Below, one piece after another: positions 1 to 10,575 of a stretch of 64,000 nt of DNA. The notes under the pieces were generated by a model, which worked only from the letters and a program-made list of their open reading frames with translations, was not told where the DNA came from and did not search any database. Every line of letters begins with the position of its first letter. Positions within the stretch are counted from its first letter, which is position 1. Position numbers and translations under genes: made by a program. The DNA is taken from the NCBI GenBank assembly GCA_944472135.2, contig OX235265.1, positions 94,148,984 through 94,212,983 of the forward strand. The letters are read 5' to 3'. Origin of the DNA: Trichobilharzia regenti (Eukaryota > Platyhelminthes > Trematoda > Strigeidida > Schistosomatidae).

Positions 1-335
1 CAATACTGAGTCAGTTAGCGGCTTTATTACTTTACTGAATTATATTTATTCGAATTTTAGAGTAGCAGAGGAATTCAAATCCCCCGGGAGTCAGGTTTTT
101 ATTCTCCATTTCATCAGCGGCAGTCTATGAACTCAAAGATCTAAAGGGGAAAACCAGAAAGATGGGAACTTCAGTGGAACAAAGAGGAGAGAGAGGTGAT
201 GAAGTTACCATGCTGGCCGAAAACAATTAACGTTAATCACCATCAGTGTGAGAAATTTGGAGAATCTTGAAAATCCCCATTTAGTCATATGAAAAGAGAA
301 GACGTTCAGCGAAGAGACTCTTTTCGGCGAATTCA
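1..335. other. Unassigned AT-rich sequence
   Basis: No gene is seen. Bases about 300-335 resemble, on the - strand, the 3' noncoding end of PLE relics near 6910-6975 and 26270-26330, so the right part is probably PLE 3' UTR. Confidence 0.4.
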
Positions 336-799
336 TTCACATAGCTGTACAATCGCATTTATATATAATTATTTGAGTGTGTGTGTGTACATGAGGTTTG
401 TCAAAATTAGATAATTGATCAAGTAATAAAAGAATGATCTAATATAGAAACAAAGTTAATTGGACAGCAACTAAATTAAGATTGAGTTAGTAAGTTAGAT
501 GACGTAATACAATTGACTAAAATGTTTTAACTTAGGTCAGGTTAGCAACAGAGGTACTACTTAGTCTCTACCTGTAATTACCTCTGTTGCTAACCTGACC
601 TAAGTTAAAACATTTTAGTCAATTGTATTACGTCATCTAACTTACTAACTCAATCTTAATTTAGTTGCTGTCCAATTAACTTTGTTTCTATATTAGATCA
701 TTCTTTTATTACCTGATCAATTATCTAATTTTGACAAACCTCATGTACACACACACACTCAAATAATTATATATAAATGCGATTGTACAGCTATGTGAA
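336..799. repeat. Near-perfect long inverted repeat (221-bp arms, 22-nt spacer)
   Basis: The left arm (336-556) and right arm (579-799) are reverse complements over their whole length. By eye I find one mismatch, in the run near 418-424 of the left arm. The spacer is 557-578. The outer edge matches PLE 3' noncoding sequence, and only the left arm continues beyond the arm into that homology. This suggests a single copy was duplicated in inverted orientation. The arms have no ORF. Such a structure could give a long hairpin RNA, or it could be a foldback artefact of sequencing or assembly. Confidence 0.9.
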
Positions 800-929
800 A
801 TTTGGAGAAAGTCACTTCTTTTTTATTTATCTGGGTGACATCAGATCAGTACAGGTAGCACAGATATAATCAGAAAAATGGACAGATCTTCATTGATCCA
901 AAAACTGTGTCAAAATCTACTACGTTCAG

Positions 930-1535
930 TGTAAAGAACAAGAATTTTATTTTGATAAAATCACATAGTGTTTAATACGGTAAGTAATATTTACCGATGA
1001 ACAAGTTTTGAGACTAAATTTTCATTACCACTCATAATAATATCAAGTCACTCATACAACTTCCTTGCTTCATTTATGCATATGATTAAAATTAATTAGT
1101 TCTGGTGAGAAGTCGTGACCAGTGAGGTGCAGCCAGTCAGGTATGAGAATGGAGGTTGCACCGATGACATTGGTTGATGGCCATGGTAAATCACGGATTG
1201 GTAGAAGTTAGAATTCATGGACTTGCCAATGAGTCTGGTCCTAATGGCTGAATGGTATGTGAGCTTGCTTTGATTGATAACGCTATCATTATTTCTTGAT
1301 GTACATTATCTAACATTGATTTTATTCAAATTTCTAATTAATTTTACTCATGTATATAAATGAAGCAAGTAATTTGTATGAGTGACTTGATATTATTATG
1401 ATTGGCAATGATAATTTGAGCTCGAAACTTGGTCATCAGTAAATCTGACTTTCCGTATAACGCACTGTGTGATTTGTCAGAATAAAATCAAATCTATATT
1501 GAAATTATACTCTACCATAATGTCCATGTTTTTTA
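930..1535. repeat. Foldback repeat relic (long terminal inverted repeats)
   Basis: The left end (about 940-1100) and right end (about 1300-1530) are degraded inverted copies of the same sequence, also seen at 18842-19085, 19456-19692, 20400-20625, 43400-43650 and 62220-62470. Recognisable pieces are an ataaaatcacac-like edge and a stretch mentioning tatataaatgaagcaag. The interior holds a SINE-2 head fragment (about 1130-1260). Confidence 0.6.
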
Positions 1536-1671
1536 CTTATGAGGAACAAGAACTCAATTCTCAACGCCAATGCTCAATCAGTTCTTCTATAGAGTTTACA
1601 GACTTGACATACGCGTCAGGAAATCGATTCTAACAGGGAAACTCAGACTTTCATCAACAGCTTACTTCACT

Positions 1672-1752
1672 ATTGAATTGAATTTTTGATTTTCCCGTCG
1701 ATTGATTGGACCGAAGTGCTCGGTCCCAGAATCAAAAATTCAATTCAATAAT
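1672..1752. repeat. Short hairpin with 20-bp perfect outer stem
   Basis: The sequence attgaattgaatttttgatt is repeated in inverted orientation at the other edge, and an inner ggaccg/cggtcc pair extends the stem. The middle of one arm is missing. A related pair of arms flanks 23330-23530, again next to an Sm-alpha unit. Confidence 0.75.
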
Positions 1753-1769
1753 TAATATGACCCGTTGCA

Positions 1770-1950
1770 CAAGAGGTGGCTGTCGTGGCCCAAGTGGTCT
1801 AGTGGATAACGCTTTGGCGTTTGAAACTATGGGTACTGGGTTCAAGCCTCGTGGGAACATCATCACTCACTGAGAAATGCAGGTACATCCAGCTGACGAG
1901 CCCCAAATAGGACGAAATGCGCATCCTGGATTCCACTGCTAGCCACCATC
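1770..1950 (+). mobile_element. Sm-alpha-type SINE (tRNA-like head plus hammerhead)
   Basis: A tRNA-like head has an A-box-like part near 1790 and a B box, gggttcaagcctc, near 1838-1850. It is followed by a hammerhead module and the conserved end ctgctagccaccatcca. The order matches the schistosome Sm-alpha satellite/SINE, known to encode self-cleaving RNA. Related copies lie at 23110-23300 (-) and 46620-46785 (+). Confidence 0.8.
1886..1932 (+). ncRNA. Hammerhead ribozyme of Sm-alpha type
   Basis: Core CTGACGA is at 1893-1899, helix II with loop at 1900-1913 (GCCCCAAATAGGAC), GAAA at 1914-1917, and a tiny helix III A-T-GCGC-A-T at 1917-1924. Predicted cleavage is after C1925. Helix I pairs TCCAG (1888-1892) with CTGGA (1926-1930). 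The canonical core is CTGATGA. This copy has C at the fifth position, and one helix II pair is a C-A mismatch. Activity may be reduced, but the fold is complete. Confidence 0.8.
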
Positions 1951-2737
1951 CACCAATTGTAAGCTTACTTCACTCCTTGTATAGTTCAGATGAGACTGCC
2001 TGCCAGAAGAAAAAGAATAAGGAAGTCTGATAACGAACCAACCGAGAACGTATCGCCTAACATGTATGCAGAAGGAAAATAGTGATGTATTCTGACACAC
2101 GCCTGAGCATCGAGTGAAACCCACTGGGAATCTTTGATTTGGGTGTCCAAGAGTGAAATGTAGAATATCATATAAGGGGAAAACGAAGGCTTATAATTCC
2201 GTTGTAGTGGAACTACGAAATAATATCAACCTATATCATATTTGTCTTCTCGATGCTTAATTTGAATTTACCAGTTGACTGAGTCTTTTAAAAAAATACT
2301 TAATTTTGAAACATAAGACTTTTAAGAAACATTAGGTGAAATCAGTTTTTAATTTTAAAGAGGCTTTTTGTATCATTATCACTAACTGGATGACTGACTG
2401 GGAGAATTCAAGTATTGTATTAATTCATTCAATTACCAAGAAGGCAGTAACGAGTTCAAAAGCAGAATTAGCTTCCTTGCTCCTTTCTTTGTGTTGTTTT
2501 TCTTTCGTGACTTTGTTTAGTGAGGATAAATGACTAGTCATTAGAACTGCTTCTTTTTTTATTTATGTAATCCTCAGTATCTGAAAAAGATTATTTTCTC
2601 TTTCGAAAAATTCACGTAAAAACTAACATCGTTCATAACAATGATTGGCTGAAAGATTTGGACGTGCTTAAATCACCTTGTTCACCTTTCACACAAGGTA
2701 GAATCCATTTTGAAATTTTGAGGAAGATTAATGGTTT
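1951..2737. other. No gene seen
   Basis: AT-rich sequence with only short chance ORFs, none with a recognisable domain or codon pattern. No repeat matching other parts of the window was noticed. Confidence 0.4.
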
Positions 2738-2739
2738 CT

Positions 2740-2978
2740 AGGCGTCTGTGGCACAGCAGTAGAATGGTTGGCAACCACTCAGATGGTTCGGGTTCGACTG
2801 CCGGCAGACAAACTCTTTCATCTTGCTAAGCCGGTAATAAGATAGCTAAAGAAGGGAGGTTGGGCATGAGACTAGCAACTTCATCCCATAAAACACACGC
2901 CACCGCTACCGAAAATTTAAACTTATAGATTGAAGCCCTATGTTCCACTGGGAACGTAAAGGAATAAAATGATTAAAA
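2740..2978 (+). mobile_element. SINE-A (tRNA head, RTE-derived body and tail)
   Basis: A tRNA-like head starting ggcgtctgtggcacagca has a B box ggttcgactgcc. The body includes gggcatgagactagcaac and the tail ccctatgttccactgggaac, ending in an A-rich run. Body and tail match the 5' leader and 3' end of the RTE at 12720-15770. Other copies: 5030-5195, 20150-20395, 49430-49670, 56420-56645, 61310-61530. Confidence 0.8.
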
Positions 2979-3940
2979 TAAATAATCGTTTCGAAAGAAT
3001 GTGTCTTTGTTGCACGATGGTACAGATTACTGCCCAACCATCATGGATAGTCAAATATCACTCACATCAATCAGTAGGGTTTGCCTCCCAGATCCAAGTG
3101 ATCTGAGCACCAGACTGCTGTTTGTTCCGTTGAAGGCCAAACTGATAATGGGTGTGCTCATTCACTGTACTGAAACCTGAACATATCCCTCAGTTTTTCA
3201 TATGCATAAACTCAACAGTAGACGAAATCCAAATCACTTCTGAGTTAAAAAAAAATGAACAGAGTGGGTTGATCATGTGAGACTATAGAATAAAACGAAA
3301 ACAAGATAGTGGGTTACTATACTAGCATTTATAGGAAACCAGTACACTCTAATAAATACTTAGATTCATCCAATTCAGAATTGGTAAAGATAGATTAAGT
3401 TAAGTGTCTCTATAATCGAGACAACAGCCTAGCCAATAGGCCAGAAGATTTAAATAAACAAAATCAAACAAATAAAGGCAAATATTACTGCTGAGCAACT
3501 CACTACCCACCAGAATTTACTCAGAAATCTATGAAGAACCGTATAAAAAGTAAGACTAAAAATAAAAATGACTAAGATAGCAAAAATCATCCAAAATTTA
3601 GGCCTTTGTTTCACTACCGTATAAAGAAAGGAAATCAGAGGCCCTATGTAGAATTATCAATGAGACTAAAAGCAGGGTAGCATTCACAATAATCAAACAA
3701 CTCTCTCAGAAATGAATTTTGTTGGCTTCAGGACTTTATAGATCCGATTATGAAAAATAATATAACTTACCAAAATACTATATGATAGCCGTGAGGTCAA
3801 TTACATAGGTCTAACCAGTAGATCGGGTTCAATTAGATTATCGGTACATAAACATTTAGCTAGACCTAGAATGATTGGCCCTTCTAAGTTAAATAACCTG
3901 GAAATAAGCTCAGCTGTTGCATTGCATTCACTTGCATGTG
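2979..3940. other. No gene seen
   Basis: AT-rich, with no coding pattern and no repeat that I could match elsewhere in the window. Confidence 0.35.
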
Positions 3941-3941
3941 C

Positions 3942-4112
3942 GTCGGTGGCACAGTGGTTAGGACTGTCGCCGACAATGCACTTGGTCTGAGGTTCGATCC
4001 CCTGCCGACGCACACCCGATATCCATGCTCTGTCTGCAAAATTGGGGTTACCGATATCACATGCTGAAAATTCCATACTTGTACTGTAATCAAAATAAAA
4101 AATAGATTGGCA
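3942..4112 (+). mobile_element. SINE-B (tRNA head, second LINE-like tail)
   Basis: It has the same tRNA-like head as SINE-A (gcgtcggtggcacagtgg, B box ggttcgatcccctg). The tail is different: catgctgaaaattccatac, then tgtaatcaaaa. The tail resembles the 3' end of the LINE at 10576-11353. Other copies: 5315-5500, 21362-21540, 54470-54640 (-). Confidence 0.75.
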
Positions 4113-5029
4113 AGAGCGGAATTATTAAAAGCTAACATAGTTAGGTAGAAACAGAGAGAGGTTAAGCACTGCAACTTTGTTTATCGTTTCAACACCACAC
4201 AAATACAATCGAAATGACACAACGTCTGTACCAGAGGTATGCATAGTGAAAACGGACAACAGGGAAAAATGGGGTCAGAAAGAGGTAGAAAATAAATATA
4301 TAAGACAAAGTGTGAAACAATGTTAATAAGTCGAAATAATTATGAGCAATAGCTTAAGCTCGAAACCCTGAAATCTAGTTATTAATACAGCATTATTCCT
4401 GTGTGATACTTCAAATGAATTTATTCAGTATAGAGTTACGTTCTACCACAGCAGCCGAGTTGTGCATTTACATTACTACAAGTGACCTATCTCAGAGAAA
4501 AGCATCAACTGAAACCACTTCAATACTCGCTAGAAACGCAGGTGAACTGCTAATACATGGAATCACATCTGTCGTTTGTAAAATAATTCGGTATTTGGTA
4601 TTAATCGGCAGTTAGTAGGGTCATACGTATATTCTTGTTTTCTTGATTGCCCTTTATGATGGATCGCGTATTGTGATCAGTTTTCAAAGGAAACCGTCAT
4701 TCAATTTCACTTTGAAATGTGTAAAAATGAAAATTGTGAATAAACATGCAAACTGTTAATTTGGTTTCATCATATTGTCAGTTCTGCCAAGAAGCTAGTC
4801 AGAGTTCGAGGAATTTCAAATGGTTTGAATCTGTTAGCTGAGTCAAACCGGATACACTGCTGAGTGAAACAGGTGTTTGGTACTGCGGTGAAGTCAACCT
4901 GTCTAGCGAGCAGTACTAGTTGGTGTGGTTGAGTGGTTTTCAGCCACTTACACCAATTCGTCATTTGTATTTTATTATTCCGCTGAACACTGGGCTTCAA
5001 ATTAGAGCTTAGAATTTTCAGTAGCATTG
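4113..5029. other. No gene seen
   Basis: AT-rich, with short ORFs of no recognisable family. No structural repeat noted. Confidence 0.35.
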
Positions 5030-5195
5030 GGTTTTAGTTTTACAATGTGGGGTTACTAGCCCCATAGTCAGGCTTCTCCCTTTACCGGACTTACCATTGG
5101 CTTAGCGAGGATAAGAATGCATCGGTTGTGGATCGAACTCCGGACTACGTAAGGCGTGTTTAGCAAGCACTCTACGGCTAAACCACCAATCCATG
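5030..5195 (-). mobile_element. SINE-A, truncated
   Basis: On the - strand a tRNA-like head (B box near 5125-5137) is followed by gcttagcgagg-complement and ctagccccatag-complement segments of the SINE-A body. The 3' part is missing at 5030. Confidence 0.6.
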
Positions 5196-5314
5196 ACGTT
5201 ATTTATAGCAGCAGTTTTAATCATTCTGTATATCAGCAATGTGGGAATAAATAATTCTTGTGTTTCTTTCAGCGAACTGATTTGAACTGCTTCAGAAAAA
5301 TAATCCAGCTTAAA

Positions 5315-5522
5315 ATATGGGCGTCAGTGGTACAGTGGTTAGGACTCTCGCCGACCATGCACATCGTACGAGGTTTGATTTCCTGCTGAAGCACACCTGA
5401 TATCAATGGTCGGCATGCAAAATTTTGGCTACCAATATCCATGCTGAAAATGCCATACTTGTACCAAAAATACAGTGTGGAATAAAGCTGTAATCAAAAA
5501 TTATATATATATATATATATAC
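5315..5522 (+). mobile_element. SINE-B copy with (TA)n tail
   Basis: A tRNA-like head (gggcgtcagtggtacagtgg) and SINE-B tail (ccatgctgaaaatgccatac, tggaataaagctgtaatc) are followed by a TA microsatellite at 5503-5522. Confidence 0.75.
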
Positions 5523-5784
5523 ATATATGCATAAGTTTGAGGTCATATTGTGGATTTAAACTTCCTGGAATCATGTCTGAGTTATACATTTATACCTTTG
5601 ACATCTTAATTTCGATTACTTTTCAGAAGAATTTAGGGCTATTGAACAAAAAATCGTCCAAGTTGTGGTTTTTCAAGATTACTGATATTTTTCAACTTAT
5701 TCTCTAAGCTAATTAATATTTCACTGGACCGAGGAGACGGTAGGTCTTTTCTCATATTTTCATTTATTTACTATTTTTATTATT

Positions 5785-6190
5785 CTTAAGGGTTCCGTGC
5801 GGAAGGCAGAGTTTCAGCAACACATCTTCACTTCGTTTCTTTTTCTGCTATCCTCTTCAAATGGGTTGAAGAATGCCCATAGTCTCTCATCTCCTCCTGG
5901 GACGATCTCCTCCGTGTTGCCATCGTAAGATCCACTCTTCGTTTCCGATTCGGCTTCTACTCAATTAATGGCATGGTGAGCGATTTCCTGCGAAGGTCTC
6001 CTCAGTGTGTGTGAGATGTATCTTCTGCATATTTATTGGGCAATAGGCTCTTGGTTGGTTTTTTGCCAGAGACACTTGTTGCTATTTCTTGTTCTCTGAA
6101 TTTTCTGTAGCAGTTTAATTGGTTTACGGGGTTAGGGTCGCTAGGCCCTCTCTCAACCTTTTCTCTTTTCTACGACTTGAAACCGGCTGG
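5785..6190 (-). mobile_element. Internally deleted RTE copy (5' leader joined to 3' end)
   Basis: Reading the - strand from 6190, the first about 90 bases match the RTE 5' leader (gctagcgaccc, ccgtaaacc, ctgctacagaaa). Near 6097-6105 it passes directly to the last about 300 bases of the RTE ORF (the region encoding the conserved WIGHxLR and WRR..EE..C stretches) and ends with an (AAT)-like tail near 5785. The endonuclease, RT and most of the ORF are absent. Confidence 0.65.
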
Positions 6191-6319
6191 GGAACAGGCG
6201 AGGTTATAATATGGGAAGCTTCATAATTTTGCCTGTCATTCCTGCTCAGGGGCTATGATGGTATTCTCCGTTCATGCACCATCGAAGCCAGTACTGTCCG
6301 CTCTTAATATATACGCTCC

Positions 6320-6490
6320 GAATGATTGGAGGATTTCATCATGAGCTGAAATCACTTAAAGAACTAATGTTAACCCCCAAGGAGTACTTGACAGCTGTTT
6401 TGTCCTAGTCTGAGACGCACCCACCGGGGTTCGAACCCAGAACCTTCCGGTCATAAGATGAGCTCGTAGACCATTAAGTCACTGCTTTGT
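6320..6490 (-). mobile_element. SINE-2 copy (tRNA head, hammerhead-like body)
   Basis: On the - strand a tRNA-like head with B box gggttcgaacccc-type sequence (6428-6445) is followed by acaaaacagctgtcaag, matching the GAAA-CAGCTG-TC part of the SINE-2 hammerhead-like module. The CTGATGA segment is deleted. Ends in the conserved cagctcatgatgaaatcc. Confidence 0.65.
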
Positions 6491-6599
6491 CTAAGGATTA
6501 ATATAACTTTTATTAGTGGAGTTCAGGATGCTCATTTCCTCCTATTTAAGACTAGTCATTATACCAGTAAATCATGGTGTCTCTTTAGCCATTCGGTTA

Positions 6600-7010
6600 A
6601 AAAAACCCAAATTTATGCATACAGATGAAATTTTTCAACCAATTCTACTGTTATGGAAGCAAACTTGTTGATTTCTTCCGATTTGATTTTTATTTGCTTG
6701 TTTTTTTCAAACTCCTTACAACTTTTATGTGTCATTTAGAACTGTAACTTCAGAATTTCCTTCCTTTCCATGTGTATCCTGATCACAATGCATTCATTAA
6801 ATTACTCATCCTAATACGTTACTCTAATATACTTGTTCAACTTATATTATGCATCGACTAATATCAACACCTACATTTGTCACTACTCTCATTCATGAAG
6901 AAACTATACATAAATGCAATTGTACAGCTAAGGCAGAAAATGAATTTGCCAAAAAGTGACCCATCGCTGAACTACATGCTTTGTTTTCCATTCATACTCG
7001 TAATCAGAAT
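6600..7010 (+). repeat. PLE 3' noncoding relic
   Basis: Aligns by eye with 26140-26330, which lies downstream of a PLE GIY-YIG relic. Both share a series of short words around tcctgat-aca, cttcatgaa and gaacta. No coding part remains. Confidence 0.4.
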
Positions 7011-7169
7011 TTAGGCCGACTATTTCAGTAGCACTGAATCATTCTTTTACACAGATAGCATCTGACATACTTTGTACGAGAGAAGATGCTCCCGTAGCAC
7101 TCACGGTTTGGCAGATAATGCTTTGGTGTGTGAGATGACGGGTGCAGGATTCCAGTCTCAGTGAAAACA

Positions 7170-7600
7170 CTTCCACAGACTGTTGTTAATTGAGAAGAAA
7201 AATAATAGTAAAACTGTAACGACAGAAGAAAAGGGCCAGGCTACATATCGTTTATTGAGAAAATTAACATATATTTATAGATTTTCATGTATGTTATTAT
7301 TAGCGTTATTGTTAACAGAAAAGCAACCTCTTCTAATTGGTTGTCTTCTTGCTGAAAGTTATCCTGTGCTGTCTGTGACCGTTTCTTAGAAAGTGAGTCA
7401 TATATCTGTGAATCGCACTTGCACATGTTAAGTATGCTGTGATTGGTTGGTGGGTTCCTCAAGGTTAAGGTTTATTATTGTTTTTTCTCATGACCCCGAT
7501 TCGGGACGTAAATAGTGCCGTAAATTATTGTCGACAATTTTTGGCTTGCAGACAACTTTCGCCACATAACTATCGCATGAATATCCACTTGTCTATGCAG
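7170..7600. repeat. Dispersed repeat D
   Basis: Closely matches 22795-23105 and continues at 23538-23610. Shared words include gaccgtttctta, gatatatct-type sequence, cctcaaggttaag and gaccccgattc. The family is not recognised. An LTR or a DNA transposon remnant are both possible. Confidence 0.55.
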
Positions 7601-8790
7601 AACACCTTCTTCGGCAGACAAACGGGAACCTAGAAATTAAAACTGATTCAATTTGTGAAGTCTTTGATTTCAACTAGATTTCATTGTTTAAACTTTTGAA
7701 ACTATACTGGGCAGCATTTTGAATACAACACAGTGTTTAACAAATATAAGGGGTACATGTAACCTCAGGAAGCCTAATCTGAAACGGTACCAACAGTGAG
7801 CTGTGTATGTTATCTGACCTCAGCTCAACTTATAACCAAATAATACTACTAAAAATGCAGTTTTCAAAGTGGTAGCATTTACGATAAAACGTGAACTCTC
7901 TAAATTCCTAAATGTTAGTTTTTATGAGTCTTATTGGTCAGAAGTCGGACCAGAAATCGGTGCCAGTTAAAATACCGCTGAAAACTGGGACTTGCGGAAC
8001 ACTTCAACAGTAAGCAGCCTAACACAGTGTAAACCGGGACTTTCATATCACTAAGCGAGCTGTTCAACCATTTATTCAGCCACTGAGAGAGAGAATCCAT
8101 TGGCTCCTGAAGTGTAACTTCTGTTTATTCACGAATTTCAACGGCGCCAACAGCCAGAATTTCACTTGCAATATCGTACTGAAATAGATTGTTAACTCTA
8201 TTCTTTCTAATGTCAGTAATTGCGTCCAGTGTTATGAATTCTACTAAAGTTTCTAAAATCTTCATTATTATTATTATTGTTAGTGCTCTATTATTGTTTC
8301 GTTTTTATCAATTTTCTCTTTCCCTTGTTTTAGAAGAGAAAAAAAATCCCGTTTTAATACTGACAACACCAAACAAGTGAAGCGAAAATAGAAAAATAAT
8401 TATTCATATGTGAAAAAAAATTGTTCGTTCAACTGGACGATAATTTGTGTTTTTCTTTGTTCCTTTCTCTCTCTCTCTTTGCCTCTCTCTCTGATTCCCT
8501 AAATAAAGTGTTGATATTGTTTTTCTCCCAGAAAGATACTTGCTTTCTATCCCAAGTTGAATACTTTCAAAGTTGTTGTTCTGTAATCAAACCAGAATGA
8601 GTGAATATTAGGTATAAAAAAGTGGAGTTAAATACAGGAGAATACAGGAAAAGCAACTCTACTGCGAGCAGTAATCACTGCGTTTGTTCGACGCAGTAGC
8701 CTTCGTTATTCACTGAAGATAGGATGACCGATCAGAAATGATTAACAATAATGATGAACTCTGGCATTGAAGCAGCTGAAACCATTTCGC
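7601..8790. other. No gene seen
   Basis: AT-rich with polypyrimidine stretches (8462-8490). No coding region or matched repeat found. Confidence 0.35.
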
Positions 8791-8939
8791 TCCACAATTA
8801 TACCGGAGTAAATGTAGTTAGTTTGGACATATGGTGAGGGACTTCAGATTCCGGGCGAACTCTCGGATAGAAGACAAGGAGCTGGGTTTTGCTCTGACTG
8901 ACGGGTTTCAAAATTGAGACTTTCACTGATGTGTAGCAG

Positions 8940-9790
8940 TTCAAGTCACCACACTCCATGTAGTACACAAAGCAAGTGAAGAAGGCAAAAATAAATGCAA
9001 AATAGAGACAGTAAATACAGATAATAGGCAAAGAGAATAGTAATAGTGAGGAGGCATATAGTTTTAATGGGTATTATGAGTCACAGGGAGTGGATGCATC
9101 TGCGCCATTGAGAACGAGGATTTCAAGCCATATCATCAATTGTCTCAGGCCTTCATTGGTTTTCACCGTCCCTCCTTACGTGGCTTAGATCGACTGTTTT
9201 GGATTTCATTGACTGGTGTCTTGCTTTGGTTTGACCACCACTGGCTCTTTTCCAACCTGAAGCTATGTCAGCTAACACTACCAATCGAGGAAGGTGATTT
9301 CTAGGCATGCGTAACACATGTTCTGACCATCTCAGTCAATGTAGCTTCATAGCCTTGTCGACTGATTTCCTCTCCTTACTTGGCACTCGACTGACGCCTC
9401 ACTTCAATAATGCTCACCTTATTATACCAATTCACACGGGATATAGAATACAGGCACCTCTGATCAAAGACAGCTAGCCCTTTCATGTCTTCCACTCTCA
9501 CTGGCCATGTCTCACCGACAGCTGTAAACGAGAAGCTGGCAGGGAACTACTACTGAGCAGTACGCACGCCCTTTGTTCGATAGCCAGCTGGATATCATAT
9601 CTACGCCAGAGATGGTGTAAACTGGCATATGCGAAGCGATGCAACTTCCTGAATACGTGAAGTGTTCCGCACGCTCCACTAACCACTTCACTCCCTATTT
9701 CTAAGCTAGGAATACATCAACGTAGTCCAGTGCTGTAGTATCATATCGCATGCCAAACATTCGCAGATTGCAGCTCAAGGTGTTTAGAAG
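8940..9790 (-). pseudogene. Non-LTR retrotransposon 3' relic (second LINE family)
   Basis: The - strand carries fragments such as RFAYASLHHLWRR and RACVLLSS, followed by 3' noncoding sequence to about 8940. The copy at 33620-34508 has the same order of segments, including tttgaccaccactggctc-like sequence. Frame is lost in several places. The clade is probably CR1/Jockey-like, but I did not resolve it. Confidence 0.6.
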
Positions 9791-9989
9791 AAATGCTATA
9801 GTAGGAAATAGGCTACTATTTCATTAAAAAGGTCACATAAGTGGATATATATATAACTGAGAAATTTTCGAATTATAAAAGTTCATTATCTAGTAAGTAT
9901 TTTTTTAATTTAACTGAAGAAGTAGTCAGAAGATGATCCTTAATATCAGGAATAATAGCTGAAGCCATCATGCAAAGGTTGGAATTGAT

Positions 9990-10575
9990 ATCCTAACCAT
10001 AATTAAACTAAAAATCGACGTACGTTATGTTGATGATACATTCGTAACAATCAAAAATAAATTATTTAGAATACACACCAATAAACTAATAAACAACATA
10101 TTTGAAGACATCAAATTCATAAGAGAAGAAGAATTAAACGGCAACAAAATTTCATTCTCAGATGTCTTGAACAAACGAACTAACAGAAGAAATTCAGAAA
10201 CATAAGTATTTAGGAAATCAGCGCACGCAGACCAAATACCCAACTATAGTAGTGATAACGCAACGCAATAATCCTAATAGATAACACGTGCAGACAATGT
10301 TTAAAAAAAGAGTTCAAACACACTCCAGTGTTGAAGAGAATGGAGGTTAGACAGCTACCAGCTGTCTCACAATTTCATCAAAAAGTGTTGTAAAACCGTT
10401 ATCAAAGACTACAAGAAAATTTACTCCACCAAATACAAAAACTATCGCTGAAATAACAACCAGAATATTTAAAAACATTAGCACACAAGCCAGCCAGCCA
10501 GCCAACACAATCACTTCATTCGATATTATGCAAACCAAAAGACACATTCAACAGAAAAAGAAGATAATATTTATG
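9990..10575 (+). pseudogene. PLE reverse transcriptase relic (upstream half)
   Basis: The RT catalytic motif YVDDTFV is encoded from about 10018, followed by a PLE-like stretch (NIFEDIKF, KISFSDV). The region before the endonuclease follows in broken frames (RIFKN, then LCKPKDTF near 10530-10550). The copy is cut at about 10575 by the LINE end at 10576-11353 and resumes at 11364. Confidence 0.65.

Noticed and set aside
3942..4020. tRNA genes at the many B-box sequences
   Set aside because: They are repeated heads of SINEs with fixed non-tRNA tails, and none shows a full cloverleaf I could trust.
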